Origin: BOG-908 sp964247675
GTDB lineage: Bacteria; Pseudomonadota; Alphaproteobacteria; Acetobacterales; Acetobacteraceae
DNA length: 27,506 bases
NCBI GenBank assembly: GCA_964247675.1
Contig: CAXTVW010000036.1
Span: forward strand, 1-27,506
Direction: 5' to 3'
Shown piece after piece: positions 1 to 10,891 of the stretch (the stretch's first letter is position 1; every line of letters starts with the position of its first letter). Position numbers and translations under genes: made by a program. The notes below the pieces were generated by a model that made no database searches, was not told where the DNA came from, and was given only the letters and a program-made list of their open reading frames with translations.

Positions 1-101
1 CCACTGGTATCAGAGCGACGATAGTTCTCGTTAGCGAGACGCCGTTTGGACAATGTTGCGCGTGCCTAATTCAGCAGCCGACTCGGACAGGAGAGTTGTC
101 A

Positions 102-2261
<2,160 letters not shown>

Positions 2262-2308
2262 GCCGGGTTTCGAACGCGAAATTCAGCGCCGTGGCCACCG
2301 GGCGCCCG

Positions 2309-3583
2309 TCAATGAACGCCGCTCAACGAACTCGGCGCGAGCCGGTCGATTGCCGCGATGCCGCCGAATGCATGCGGATCCAGGCCCGCCATCAGGCGTC
2401 CGTAATTTTCGGAAAGCGCCTCCAGGTTCAGCGCGCCATGCAGGGTGACGACGCGCGCGTCACGCCACGCGCGCTGGATGGGCTCGGCCTCCATGATCGC
2501 GGTCGATCCGGAGTTGCGCTGCAGGATCTCGATGGCTTCCGCGCACCATTTCGCCACGTAGGCAGTCTCCACAAGCACGCGTCCGTTGAATTCCTGCAAC
2601 TCGCGCGAGTCGATGATCCCGCCAGCGGCGGCGATGACGCCGTAGCGGTCGGTCTGCTCGGCATTGGCACGCGCCAGGAGCGCTGAAGAGCGGATTTTTG
2701 CGTGCACCTCCGAAAGCAGCAGATGCGTCATCGGTGCCGCAAGCTGGTCCTTGTAGGTGGTGCCGCGTATGGGGCGTCCGGCCGAGCGTTCGAGGAAACG
2801 CGCCAGCGCACCCTGTGCAATGCCGATCGACAAGCCGCCCATCAGGCTGAACGCCCAGCCGAGCGTGGGCGCCTGCCAGATCGATCCCTTCAGGCCGTGG
2901 TCATGTGTGTTGGCGATGATTTCGCTGAACGGGATGCAGCGGTGATCGGGGACGAACAGCTCGCCGGCTGCGAGGACGACGGAGTTGCTGCCTGACCCTT
3001 TCATGCCGATGACGCGCCAGTCATCCAGGAAACCCAGATCCTTGAACGGCACCTGGACGCTCAGCAGGAAGGTCTTCTCCCCCACATTCGCCATGCAGCC
3101 GAGATTGGTCCAGGCGGACCACAAAGCGTTGCTGCCGAACGTCCAGGGGCCGCCCGAGATCAGCCATCCGCCTTCGGCCCGAACCGCGCGGCCTCGCGTG
3201 GCGGGAAAGTGGCTGGAACCGGCCACGCGCGGCCCGGTCCAGGCAGGCCCGTAGACCTCTTCCACCACGCGCCGTCCCGAGCGGACGGCCAGCCAGTTGA
3301 TCGTGGCGCCGACCCAGCTCGACCAGCCGCACGAGCCATCCCAGCGCGAGACCTCGGTGATGACCTCAAGCTGCTCGGCGACCGTCAGCTCCAGGCCGCC
3401 ATACTCCGCGGGCGTGCCGATCCTGTAGACGCCGGCGGCATCCAGATCGTCCACAGTCTCGCGGGAAATCCTGCAGTCGCGTTCGGCCGTGACGGCGCGC
3501 TCGCGCAGCTTCGGCCCGATGGCGCGGACGTTCGCGAGCACCCGGTCCAATCCTTGCGGCAGTTCTATGACGTTCTGGTCCAT
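2309..3583 (-). CDS. Acyl-CoA-dehydrogenase-fold flavin-dependent monooxygenase (group D, HsaA/HpaH-like)
   Basis: 424 residues with the acyl-CoA dehydrogenase fold: N-terminal helical part (about 15-115), middle beta domain (about 120-215, with the GGWLISGGPWTFGSN stretch) and C-terminal helical domain. The usual catalytic Glu of dehydrogenases (YEGT motif) is absent; the aligned stretch reads TLHGALN and keeps a His (near residue 382), followed by ENYGR. This is the pattern of two-component FMNH2-dependent hydroxylases such as HsaA. It would therefore hydroxylate an aromatic or polyketide-like substrate using reduced flavin from a separate reductase; the FMN reductase at 16706-17302 is a candidate partner. 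I chose ATG 3583 because GGAG lies 8 nt upstream; a GTG at 3592 would overlap that ribosome site. It sits 58 nt after the CocE-type gene and 47 nt before the mutase. A true dehydrogenase cannot be fully excluded. Confidence 0.85.
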   Translation of the reverse strand: MDQNVIELPQGLDRVLANVRAIGPKLRERAVTAERDCRISRETVDDLDAAGVYRIGTPAEYGGLELTVAEQLEVITEVSRWDGSCGWSSWVGATINWLAVRSGRRVVEEVYGPAWTGPRVAGSSHFPATRGRAVRAEGGWLISGGPWTFGSNALWSAWTNLGCMANVGEKTFLLSVQVPFKDLGFLDDWRVIGMKGSGSNSVVLAAGELFVPDHRCIPFSEIIANTHDHGLKGSIWQAPTLGWAFSLMGGLSIGIAQGALARFLERSAGRPIRGTTYKDQLAAPMTHLLLSEVHAKIRSSALLARANAEQTDRYGVIAAAGGIIDSRELQEFNGRVLVETAYVAKWCAEAIEILQRNSGSTAIMEAEPIQRAWRDARVVTLHGALNLEALSENYGRLMAGLDPHAFGGIAAIDRLAPSSLSGVH

Positions 3584-3650
3584 GTCAGTCACTCCAAACC
3601 GGGTTGATACCGTGGGGAGGCTAGAAAGCCTGCTCGGCGCGGGGTTTCGT

Positions 3651-5936
3651 CTAGGCGCTGGGCTTTTCGGGGATGATCGGCAGCTGGACGTAGCAGGCGT
3701 GATCGGGGCCCGTGTAGATCACGTTCTCTGCGCCGGTATGGTAGCTCTCGTCGTAGGTACGGCCGGTAACGCCTGGTCCGGGGAAGGGCTGGACGTCCAA
3801 CCGCAGGCGGTGACCTTTCTTGATCAGCGCGGTGCTTGGCATGAGGCCGATCTCGACCGCCACGATCTCGTTGCCGGACAGCGGCGCGTAATCGGCTTGC
3901 GTGTGGGTGTGGACCGGCCAGAAATCCGTCGTGCGCTGCGTGTCGATTTTCCTGTGCGAGACTTTCAGCAGCCCGTAGCCGACCGGGAAGGGCACGCCGG
4001 GTTCATTGAGGTTCATCCTGGCGTAGTTGATTTCGCGGTCGTGCTCGTCATAGACGCGCAGCACGACATGGACGTCCATGTCGGTGCTGGTGGACGAGAC
4101 CCAGAGGACGAGCTTCATGTAGCCGGCGAGCAGGATGCTCTGCGGCAGGGGTTCGGAGACGAAGGATACGCCGGTGGACCAGCGCGGCGTGCCGCCGACC
4201 CAGCCCAACGGCAGCAGCACCTGCTTGCCCGGGTCCACCGAAGCCGAGTAGCGCGCGCTGTTCTCTGCGGATGGCGGTGTGGGCGCAAGCCGCAGGAAGT
4301 CGCGGCGCAGCCCGTCCCCCTGCCAGTAGGACGGCGTCGCGTCCAGATACATCCGCTGATACTGCGTGCCCGCGACCGGGAAAGCGTCTTCGTAGCGCCG
4401 GTAATAGCCGCCGTTTCCCGTACGCATGTCGACCCGGATGCGCGGATCATCCATGATCCCGTTGTCTTCGCCCTTGAGCCAGCAATCGAAGAACCGCATG
4501 TGCTCGGCGACGCATTCCTCGGTGTAGCTGTAGAAGAACCAGTCTTCGATCAGATCGAGCTTCTTGTCCTTCACCCCGGTCGAGCGTACGAACGTCTCCA
4601 CGCTGCCGATCTGGTGGATCACGCCGGTGGAGAGCGAGCCGATGATCCACATCGGCGCCGTGGCTTTTTCCACGTCTGGACTGATGATCGCTTTGCCGCG
4701 CGGACCGTAGATGTCGGGATCGTTGAACGGGTTGGACATCATGAGATGCCACCAATCCGTCGTGCGCCGTGCGCCGCAGGAATTTCGTCCGGCGAAACCG
4801 TTCCACCACCAGTTCCACCAGCCTTCCGCCATCAGGCCGCCGGTGTAGATATACTCGTTGTAGGAATCAGAATCCGTGCCGATCGCGACCATGCCCTTGA
4901 GATGCGGGGGCTGCAGGCAGGCGGCATTGTGCTGGACCATGGCGTAGTACGACATGCCCCAGAGGCCGACATTGCCGTTCGACCAGGGCTGCGTTCCGCC
5001 CCATTCGATGGCATCGTAGAAGTCTTCCGACTCCTGGTAGCTGAAAGGCGCCTGCAGCCCGGGGCTCCTGCACACCCCGCGGCCGTCGATGCGGACCACG
5101 GCATAGCCATGCGGGACCCAGTCCACCGTGTTGACCGTTTCATGGACTTCGTAGGGCAGGCCGTCAGGGTTGCCGGCAAAATACCTGTCTTCCAGCTCCT
5201 CCTTCTTGTGCGCGTCGTCTTCGCTGCAGATGCATTCGTGGTAGAAGCTCTTGCCGTAGGCGCCCATGTTCATGATGACGGGGTATTTGCCCGGCGCCGC
5301 GGGCAGGAAAACATCGGCATAGACGTAAGAGCCGTCACGCAGCGGTATCTTCACATCGGTACGCTTGACGATGCCCAGTATGTTGCGCCGCACCTCGTTG
5401 CGTGCGGCCGCAGCGCGGACAAGCGTGCGGGGCGCTGCCGTGGAGAAGATGCCCGGCGTAGCGTTCAGTCTTTCCAGCAGCCCGACCACGTTGGGATCTT
5501 TCTCAAAATTCCCCCGCTGTGCGGTCAGAACATCGACGAGTTCCGGGTCGATCTCGGCCTGGTTGAAGTTGATGATTGTGGCGCCGACGACAGCGTGGAT
5601 TTCCGCTGCGATCTGTACACCGTTCTCGGGCAGGCCATCCTGATCCAGGGTGTGGAGAAGGCGCGCCATGTTGGTGAGCAGAGGGTCCGACAGCTTGGCC
5701 ACGTTGCCGGCAACGCGGGTGGCCAGCTGCGCCAGGTTTACGCGCGGCGCACCCATGACGGTGCCGAGCGCGATTCTGCCCAGGAAAAAGGTGATCGCCT
5801 CGCCAGGCCGGTAGGAGAATTCGCCCTGCTCACCCGTAAAACCCGAAAGGGTGGACGTGCTGTATCTGAGTCCGCTTATCGGCCCGGCAAACACGCCGGA
5901 GAGAGGAGCATCGGTTTCGGGCGGCGTTGCTGTCAT
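3651..5936 (-). CDS. CocE/NonD-type alpha/beta hydrolase with an extra N-terminal module
   Basis: 761 residues, longer than the usual 550-650 of CocE-family (peptidase S15-like) esterases. Residues about 15-125 form an extra module (GLRYSTSTLSGFTGEQGEF, then LLHTLDQDG) of a type I know from secreted lipoproteins, yet no signal peptide or lipobox is seen. The hydrolase domain starts near 190 (DVKIPLRDGSYVYADVFLP) with nucleophile S329 in GMSYYA and the RIDGRG motif near 284; the jelly-roll C-terminal domain ends PCYVQLPI-like (HACYVQLPI). The normal GWYD Asp and GPWxH His are not obvious: the corresponding stretches read SLSTGVIHQIG (434-444) and EDWFFYSYT (464-472). Likely role: hydrolysis of an ester or amide of the pathway substrate. 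It is a full-length paralogue of 21380-23701 and the first gene of the unit that ends with the mutase. Its promoter carries the direct-repeat motif at 6057-6075. Confidence 0.9.
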   Translation of the reverse strand: MTATPPETDAPLSGVFAGPISGLRYSTSTLSGFTGEQGEFSYRPGEAITFFLGRIALGTVMGAPRVNLAQLATRVAGNVAKLSDPLLTNMARLLHTLDQDGLPENGVQIAAEIHAVVGATIINFNQAEIDPELVDVLTAQRGNFEKDPNVVGLLERLNATPGIFSTAAPRTLVRAAAARNEVRRNILGIVKRTDVKIPLRDGSYVYADVFLPAAPGKYPVIMNMGAYGKSFYHECICSEDDAHKKEELEDRYFAGNPDGLPYEVHETVNTVDWVPHGYAVVRIDGRGVCRSPGLQAPFSYQESEDFYDAIEWGGTQPWSNGNVGLWGMSYYAMVQHNAACLQPPHLKGMVAIGTDSDSYNEYIYTGGLMAEGWWNWWWNGFAGRNSCGARRTTDWWHLMMSNPFNDPDIYGPRGKAIISPDVEKATAPMWIIGSLSTGVIHQIGSVETFVRSTGVKDKKLDLIEDWFFYSYTEECVAEHMRFFDCWLKGEDNGIMDDPRIRVDMRTGNGGYYRRYEDAFPVAGTQYQRMYLDATPSYWQGDGLRRDFLRLAPTPPSAENSARYSASVDPGKQVLLPLGWVGGTPRWSTGVSFVSEPLPQSILLAGYMKLVLWVSSTSTDMDVHVVLRVYDEHDREINYARMNLNEPGVPFPVGYGLLKVSHRKIDTQRTTDFWPVHTHTQADYAPLSGNEIVAVEIGLMPSTALIKKGHRLRLDVQPFPGPGVTGRTYDESYHTGAENVIYTGPDHACYVQLPIIPEKPSA

Positions 5937-6030
5937 CGTGTGTCTCGCATGTGGACGCGTGCCGCGGGTGCCGCATGCGGGACCAGCCCGGCTCTGCGCC
6001 GCTTGTTTACTTTCCAGCCCTTAGCGCCGC

Positions 6031-6075
6031 AGCCTAGCCACAGCGCCGATGATGTCAAGAGACTTGGTGACTTGG
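6031..6075 (-). promoter_or_regulatory. Candidate promoter of the first CocE operon with tandem direct repeat
   Basis: On the minus strand, GTCACCAA-GTCTCTTG (within 6057-6075 and the adjacent base) runs directly into a TTGACA -35 box (6058-6053), followed after 16 nt by TAGGCT (6036-6031). The 8-bp direct repeat has the same form and orientation to its gene as the copies at 21226, 24719 and 27016. This is the most diverged of the four copies. Repeats touching the -35 box suggest an activator site, but this is inference. Confidence 0.45.
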
Positions 6076-6123
6076 CGTTTAGCCAGGCCGGCGGCCACCG
6101 TCATGGCACATCGGCGGGCAAGG

Positions 6124-6645
6124 CTACTTTGCGGTGATAGCCTTGAGGAACTCCAGATTTCCTGCCTGGCCGAACTGGCGCAGCGTGTTCGTCTTCATGT
6201 CCGGGCTCTGGTCGCGGTTGGGTTCCGGCACGGCCGGGTTGCCTGTCCAGGACAGCAGGCGGCATACGCGCCGCTTGATCCGCCAGCCCGCCGCGGTACG
6301 CACGAGTTCGTCGTCATACCAGCCCGTTCCCAGCCAGGAGGAACCACCTTTCGCGGCCTCGCGAACCAGCAACCAATTGCCATAGGCGAAAGCATGCGCC
6401 GTGTCGCCATTCACATGCATCAAATGGCCCATCATCGTGTGCTGGTAGTTATCCAGGGTCGCGTGGAACTCGCCGAATGCGCGTTTGAAGCTGGCGAGGT
6501 CACGCCAGACGGCGCTGGCCGGACCGAAATCCGCCAGGATGTCCTCGGCAAAAATGCGGTCGAACAGATCCCATTGCGCGGTGTCCAGCGCGAACGCGTA
6601 AAGATTCATCAGCTCGATGATGGCTGCCTTGTCGTGCTCGACCAT
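6124..6645 (-). CDS. NTF2/SnoaL-like domain protein
   Basis: 173 residues with the cone-shaped alpha+beta fold of the SnoaL/NTF2 superfamily: an N-terminal helix pair (IIELMNLYAFALDTAQWDLFDRIFAEDI), then HLMHVNGDTAHAFAYGNW and a C-terminal strand pair (GTGWYDDELVRTAAGWRIKRRVCRLL). Members of this superfamily act as dehydratases, isomerases, polyketide cyclases or small subunits of oxygenases; the sequence alone does not say which. The ATG at 6645 has a strong ribosome site (GAGGAG, 8 nt spacing). A promoter of the TetR-type module lies at 6754-6783, so it appears to be its own unit, 187 nt before the CocE operon. A second protein of the same superfamily sits at 24768-25301. Confidence 0.88.
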   Translation of the reverse strand: MVEHDKAAIIELMNLYAFALDTAQWDLFDRIFAEDILADFGPASAVWRDLASFKRAFGEFHATLDNYQHTMMGHLMHVNGDTAHAFAYGNWLLVREAAKGGSSWLGTGWYDDELVRTAAGWRIKRRVCRLLSWTGNPAVPEPNRDQSPDMKTNTLRQFGQAGNLEFLKAITAK

Positions 6646-6749
6646 TGCTTGTGCTCCTCACCCGTTCCCCGCCCGAGAACCGACATTTTTCCAGGCAAGG
6701 ATTTTTGTTTTTTCGTGGCAACACGCAGATTGCCGAACGTCTTGCTGAA

Positions 6750-6783
6750 TTGAGAGCTACCTCAGTTTCGTCCGGAGTGTCAA
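6750..6783 (-). promoter_or_regulatory. Promoter/operator of the NTF2-like gene (TGAGA-type module)
   Basis: On the minus strand: TTGACA (6783-6778), 18-nt spacer, TAGCTC (6759-6754). The -10 lies inside the imperfect inverted repeat TTGAGAGCTACCTCAG (6750-6765, plus-strand reading). The same -35, -10 and dyad arrangement is found at 8588, 12876 and 20035. About 105 nt separate it from the ATG at 6645. Confidence 0.6.
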
Positions 6784-6850
6784 TCGGATCGCCGGGCATG
6801 GCACAACACCGAAAGCCGCCGTGCCGGCTTACGATGCTGAACGGCAAGGA

Positions 6851-8554
6851 TCATTCGCGACCGGCGCTGGCCAGGCTGGCAGCCTCGGTCTTGAACAGCG
6901 CCTCCGCCAGCAGCGACCGTATCTGGACCGAGAGCGAACCGGCTTGCGCTGGCGGAATGATGGCGGCCACGTGACCATCCGGGCGCACGAGGATGGCCAC
7001 GCCGCCCGCCAGGTCAGCAAACCGCCGCAGCGCACCTTGCTGATCCTCGAAATCCACCCCCTGCGCGACGATCTTCACGGACGCCCGAAGCGAAAGATCG
7101 GCGTCCTCCAGTTCGCTCGCCCGGCCCTTGCCGATCAGCAGCGTGAAACGCCTGTCATCCAGCAGGTCCAGAAGCGGAACGATCACGCCGTCGCGTTCCA
7201 GCCAGGCATGGGGCATGCGGCCGCCGCTGACGAGAGCCGGCCTGAAATCGGAAACGTCCTCGATATCCTGCGCGTTCGGGCCATAGACGAAGCCGAGTTG
7301 CAGGGCGAGGCTGTCGAAATGCTCACGCTGGTTGGCTACCTGCTTCTGGATGTCAGCCTGCGCGGAGGGGTCGCGAAGCCGTTTGAGCAGCGCGCCGGAA
7401 TCGGTCGCGTCGCCGGATTTAAGCGCCATCTGCAGGTGGAGTATGCGCTGGGCATTCTTGTAGCTCTGCGCCGAGTTGGTTAGCGCCACGCCGTGCCGCT
7501 CGGTGTGATAACTGTCGAGCAGCGCGTCGGAGGCACGCCCCTGCTCCACAGCGGCCATCTTCCAGGCAAGATTGTGCGCGTCCTGCAATCCCGTGTTCAG
7601 GCCGAGGCCGCCGGTCGGCGGAAAGCGGTGCGCCGCATCGCCCACCAGGAACACGCGGCCGGCGCGGTAGCGGTCCGCCACCTGGGACATCAGCGCCCAG
7701 GGCAGCACGTGCTTGATTTCGATGTCGTGCGCGCCGCCGCCGATCGCGTGGCGCACGATCTGCGTGCAGATTTCAGGCGTGAAGCTTTCCCGCGGCGTCA
7801 CCGCTGGGTCGTGCGGGTAGAGCATGCACCAGCGTCGCTCGATGTCGTAGGCGATCAGCACGCCGGTGTGTGGCGGCTGCATGATCCAGTACAGGATGCC
7901 CGGCCGGTCGGCCACGATTTCACGCAGATTGGCTGCGAAATGGATGGTGATGAACGCCTGCGATGCGCTGTCGCCGACCATCCCGGCGCCGATGGCGCGC
8001 CGCACGGCACTGCCTGCCCCGTCAGCCCCTATCACGTAGCGCGTCGCTATCCGGGTCCGCTCCTGCGTCTCCGCATCCTCGATCAGCGACGTTACAGTTT
8101 CGCCGTCCTGCTTGCAGCCGACCCAGTTCAGGCCGCGCCGCAGCTCGATCAGCGGCGAGCGGGCCACCTCCGCCAGGAGGAAATCCTCGAAGAAAGGCTG
8201 CGCCAGGTTGATGAGCGGCGTGGGCGTCACTTCCCGCACCTGCTCGTCCTGCCGCTCGTAAGGCATGACGCCGATTTCTTCGCCGGCGAGCGTGGTGACG
8301 AAGCGGACCCAGCCGCCATCCTCGGCCGGCGTGGCGCCGCGGCTGAGCGTCTCCATGTCGAAGCCTGTGGCGCGGCATATCTCCAGCGTGCGCGGGTTCA
8401 GCGCATGCGCTTTCGGCGCGCCATGCCGGGTCTTGAAACGTTCGATGATCGTTGAACGCAGTCCGTGCCTTGCAAGCAGGATCGCGGTCATCAGCCCGAC
8501 CGGGCCGGCGCCGACGACGAGCGCAGCCGAACGATCGGCAGTTTCCTCTCGCAT
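6851..8554 (-). CDS. Class A FAD-dependent aromatic monooxygenase (MhpA/phenol hydroxylase type)
   Basis: 567 residues. Seen: the FAD dinucleotide-binding GAGPVG (15-20) with the HALNPRTLE substrate-side stretch near 50, the GADG (DG) motif at 176-179, and the GDAAHRFPPTGGLGLNTG second FAD motif from 305. The C-terminal 180 residues fit the thioredoxin-like domain of this family. Such enzymes use NAD(P)H and O2 to add a hydroxyl ortho or para to an existing ring hydroxyl, preparing a catechol-like substrate for ring cleavage; the extradiol dioxygenase at 14867 is the natural downstream enzyme. It is monocistronic or the head of the left block, with a strong TGAGA-type promoter about 40 nt upstream. 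The ribosome site before ATG 8554 is weak, but the N-terminus fits the family. The ring substrate is unknown. Confidence 0.93.
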   Translation of the reverse strand: MREETADRSAALVVGAGPVGLMTAILLARHGLRSTIIERFKTRHGAPKAHALNPRTLEICRATGFDMETLSRGATPAEDGGWVRFVTTLAGEEIGVMPYERQDEQVREVTPTPLINLAQPFFEDFLLAEVARSPLIELRRGLNWVGCKQDGETVTSLIEDAETQERTRIATRYVIGADGAGSAVRRAIGAGMVGDSASQAFITIHFAANLREIVADRPGILYWIMQPPHTGVLIAYDIERRWCMLYPHDPAVTPRESFTPEICTQIVRHAIGGGAHDIEIKHVLPWALMSQVADRYRAGRVFLVGDAAHRFPPTGGLGLNTGLQDAHNLAWKMAAVEQGRASDALLDSYHTERHGVALTNSAQSYKNAQRILHLQMALKSGDATDSGALLKRLRDPSAQADIQKQVANQREHFDSLALQLGFVYGPNAQDIEDVSDFRPALVSGGRMPHAWLERDGVIVPLLDLLDDRRFTLLIGKGRASELEDADLSLRASVKIVAQGVDFEDQQGALRRFADLAGGVAILVRPDGHVAAIIPPAQAGSLSVQIRSLLAEALFKTEAASLASAGRE

Positions 8555-8587
8555 TCCGTTCTGATCCGTTGTCGGAGTTTCCCGCTT

Positions 8588-8620
8588 CTGAGAGGTATCT
8601 CAGTGAGGCGGGCAGGTCAA
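8588..8620 (-). promoter_or_regulatory. Promoter/operator of the FAD monooxygenase gene
   Basis: Perfect inverted repeat CTGAGA-GGTA-TCTCAG at 8588-8603. On the minus strand, TTGACC (8620-8615), a 17-nt spacer and TACCTC (8597-8592) give a promoter whose -10 lies inside the dyad. Predicted start of transcription is about 30 nt before the ATG at 8554. The dyad also lies in the region shared with the divergent cupin gene. Confidence 0.65.
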
Positions 8621-8665
8621 TTTTGGCATTGCAATCCCGGGAGCTCTTTTGGAATCTGCGGCTGG

Positions 8666-8705
8666 TTGACGGCGTGTTGCCTGAGATTGTAGCTCACCAG
8701 GTGAG
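8666..8705 (+). promoter_or_regulatory. Candidate promoter of the cupin gene
   Basis: TTGACG (8666-8671), 18-nt spacer and TAGCTC (8690-8695) repeat the box sequences of the TGAGA-type promoters, with a diverged dyad (CTGAGATTGTAGCTCA). A separate perfect inverted repeat CTCACC-A-GGTGAG follows at 8693-8705. About 37 nt remain to the ATG. The operator is weaker than in the four main copies. Confidence 0.4.
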
Positions 8706-8741
8706 TCACGGGTGCAGCGGCCCGGGCCTGGCAGCGGAGTG

Positions 8742-9089
8742 ATGATGGACATCGTCAGGTTTGAAGACGCGCCGGCCTATACCGCGCCGAACCACGACGA
8801 CGTTGCCGCGCGCAGGCTGCAGGGCGGCGAGGCGAGCAGCGCAGATTTTGTCATGGTCGGCCATTCGTTGCTTCGACCCGGGGCGGTGGTCCCCATGGAG
8901 GCCGGACCGGCCGGCAAAATCTACGTGGTCACCCAGGGCGCGATCACGATCGAGCAGGCGGACGGCGCGCGTCACGTGCTGCGGCCGAACGACAGCATAT
9001 TCATTCCGGCCGGCGAGGCGCGTGCAGTTCTCAACGAAAGCGGCACGCCTGCGGCAATGATCGTGATATTGCCGAAACCATCGGCATAG
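8742..9089 (+). CDS. Small single-domain cupin protein
   Basis: 115 residues forming one cupin barrel: GHSLLRPGAVVPMEAG, then KIYVVTQGAITIEQADG, then a second half with LRPNDSIFIPAGEARAVLNES. The usual metal-binding HxH and Glu of the first cupin motif are not present (PMEAGPAGK stands there), so a metal-free ligand-binding or isomerase-like role is more likely than a dioxygenase. GGAG at 8736-8739 fits ATG 8742 or 8745; an in-frame GTG at 8712 lies before the ribosome site and is rejected. It is divergent from the FAD monooxygenase and convergent with the second CocE gene. Function in the pathway is unknown. Confidence 0.85.
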   Translation: MMDIVRFEDAPAYTAPNHDDVAARRLQGGEASSADFVMVGHSLLRPGAVVPMEAGPAGKIYVVTQGAITIEQADGARHVLRPNDSIFIPAGEARAVLNESGTPAAMIVILPKPSA

Positions 9090-9151
9090 GCTGGAAACCC
9101 GTACGAACGCTCGAAGGGCGGCGCTCGGACAGGTGACAGTGCACCGCGCGG

Positions 9152-10891
9152 CTACGAGGCCTTTTGGTGCAGTTGAAGGTAGGACGCATAACGTCCGCCG
9201 GTATGCACCACATGCCGGCCGTGATTGTCCGACGGCACGTTATCGACACCCGGCATGACGCCGCCCAACAGGTGGTGTCCGCTGATGACAAGCCGCAGCT
9301 GCTCGCCGGGGTTCAGCGCCAAGCCGATCGGGAACATGTCGATGTCCACCCGGACGATCTCGCCCGGCGCCAGCTTCTCGATCCGGTCGAAGCTGTGGGC
9401 GGGTATGGTGTCCGTCGAGGCCGCCGGATCGAGGCGCCGCAAGGAGACGCGCAACCGGCCGTTGGATCCTTTGTATTTCAGGATCGCGGCGCCGTTCTGC
9501 GTCAGCGCCTGCATCTTCGGCCCGTGATTGGGTATGTTGAACTGCTCGAGCTGTTCGCCGCCCGCATCCAGCTTTTGCAGGAACACGAAAATGTCCATGT
9601 CATCCGAACCGTCCGCCTCGGCCCAAAGGCATAGTTTGGGGTAGCCGACGAACGCCGTGCGTCGATCGAACCGGAGTGTGAACGCCAGGCGGCCGGCTTC
9701 GGATCCTGCGTCGTAACTCGCCTTGGCCTCTGCGGCAGGAGCGTCCGCGTTGAGCGTGTTGGCTTCGGCATCGAGGTAATATCTGGTCTCGCGCGCGTCC
9801 TCAGGCGGGAATGCACCGGCAGGCTGGTTGATCTGGTCGTTGCCCGTCAGGTCGAGCACCGCATAGCGCACGCGCGGAGTCTCCTGCCAGCCGTTGTCGA
9901 CTCCCTTCAGATAATGGTCGAAAAAGCGGCGGTGGTCGTCGAGATAGGCTTCCTCGTAGTAGTCCGGCCACTCCATCGTGTTATGGATGCGTAACCACTT
10001 CTCAGCCGAGGCGATCCTGCGCCAGCCGCGGAACGTGCCGGGCGTGTGAATCATGTTGGAATAGCTCGCCACGATATAGGCGGGCACGGTGATCTTTTCG
10101 AAAGCCGGGATCTTGGTTTCCCAGAAGCTGTCCATCAACGGGTGCTGCTCTGCCTCGGCGACCAGGTCCTCGCGGCGGTTCTTGCCGACGAAGCTCGTCG
10201 AGAGCTGGCGCGGAAACGGATGGTCGGGAATGCCGCCGCGCGCCATCAGGTCGCGGTAGATGTCGCTCATGCCCTCCCATGGCGCGATGGCCGCCAAATG
10301 CGGTGGCTGTTCGGCCGCGGCAAACCATTGCGAAATCGCAAGGTAGGAATTTCCGGTCGTGCCGACCTTGCCATTGCACCAGTCCTGCACGCCAAGCCAC
10401 TCGATGAGGTCGTAGTAATCCTGGCCCTCCTGGCGGCTCCAGACGCGTATGTCGCCTTCTGAATTGAAGGAGCCGCGCGGGTCCGGGTTGCAGACGGCGT
10501 AGCCGTGCGCGCACCAGAAGGCAGGGTCCGGACCTTCGAACTTCATCAGGCCCGACAGCGTGCTGGTTTCCATGCCCAGCAACCCGAACAGATTGACGTA
10601 TCGCGGGGCGTTGCCGCGGCTCTTGCCGTAGGGACTCCATGCCACGATGACAGGAACTTTCTCGGTTCCGGCTGGGCGCAACACGTCCACATAGATCGTG
10701 ACGCCGTCGCGCAGGGAGACTGCCACATCCTTTTCCAGCACGATGTCCACGGGAAGCGGACGAAAAATCGGCTTCACCTGAAAGCCCGCGGGCAAGATGC
10801 GCGTGCCCGGCTCGAAGCGGCTGAAATACCCCTCTTCGCTGGCCTCGTCGTAAGCGAATGCAGGGACGAAGACTGGCTGGTCGTCAGGCAT
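9152..10891 (-). CDS. CocE/NonD-type alpha/beta hydrolase (second copy, short form)
   Basis: 579 residues, the usual size for CocE-family hydrolases and without the N-terminal module of the other two copies. Seen: oxyanion-side Y88 in WSPYGK, the NPDPRGSFNSEG stretch (135-146), nucleophile S182 in GNSYLA, a cap region, and a C-terminal jelly-roll. It belongs to the subgroup with LRIHNTMEWPDYY (300-312), in which H303 may serve as the catalytic His; the Asp position reads SYSN, giving Asn279. It probably cleaves an ester or amide of the pathway substrate. AAGGA lies 7 nt before ATG 10891. It is only distantly related to the copies at 3651 and 21380. A candidate promoter with half of the TGAGA-type operator lies at 11066-11094. 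Confidence 0.9.
   Translation of the reverse strand: MPDDQPVFVPAFAYDEASEEGYFSRFEPGTRILPAGFQVKPIFRPLPVDIVLEKDVAVSLRDGVTIYVDVLRPAGTEKVPVIVAWSPYGKSRGNAPRYVNLFGLLGMETSTLSGLMKFEGPDPAFWCAHGYAVCNPDPRGSFNSEGDIRVWSRQEGQDYYDLIEWLGVQDWCNGKVGTTGNSYLAISQWFAAAEQPPHLAAIAPWEGMSDIYRDLMARGGIPDHPFPRQLSTSFVGKNRREDLVAEAEQHPLMDSFWETKIPAFEKITVPAYIVASYSNMIHTPGTFRGWRRIASAEKWLRIHNTMEWPDYYEEAYLDDHRRFFDHYLKGVDNGWQETPRVRYAVLDLTGNDQINQPAGAFPPEDARETRYYLDAEANTLNADAPAAEAKASYDAGSEAGRLAFTLRFDRRTAFVGYPKLCLWAEADGSDDMDIFVFLQKLDAGGEQLEQFNIPNHGPKMQALTQNGAAILKYKGSNGRLRVSLRRLDPAASTDTIPAHSFDRIEKLAPGEIVRVDIDMFPIGLALNPGEQLRLVISGHHLLGGVMPGVDNVPSDNHGRHVVHTGGRYASYLQLHQKAS

Noticed and set aside
26..39. Small hairpin TCTCG-TTAG-CGAGA downstream of the mutase gene
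   Set aside because: The stem is only 5 bp with no T-run on the minus strand; too weak to call a terminator.
3489..6137. Very long open frame (about 880 codons) on the plus strand, opposite the first CocE-type gene
   Set aside because: It is the antisense shadow of a GC-rich gene with a well-conserved protein on the minus strand; the translation has no recognisable domain. The same applies to long frames at 849-2315, 7493-8455, 18254-19396, 23776-24735 and 26100-27047.
8712..8741. GTG start ten codons upstream of the cupin
   Set aside because: It lies before the only plausible ribosome site (8736-8739), and the extra residues are not cupin-like.
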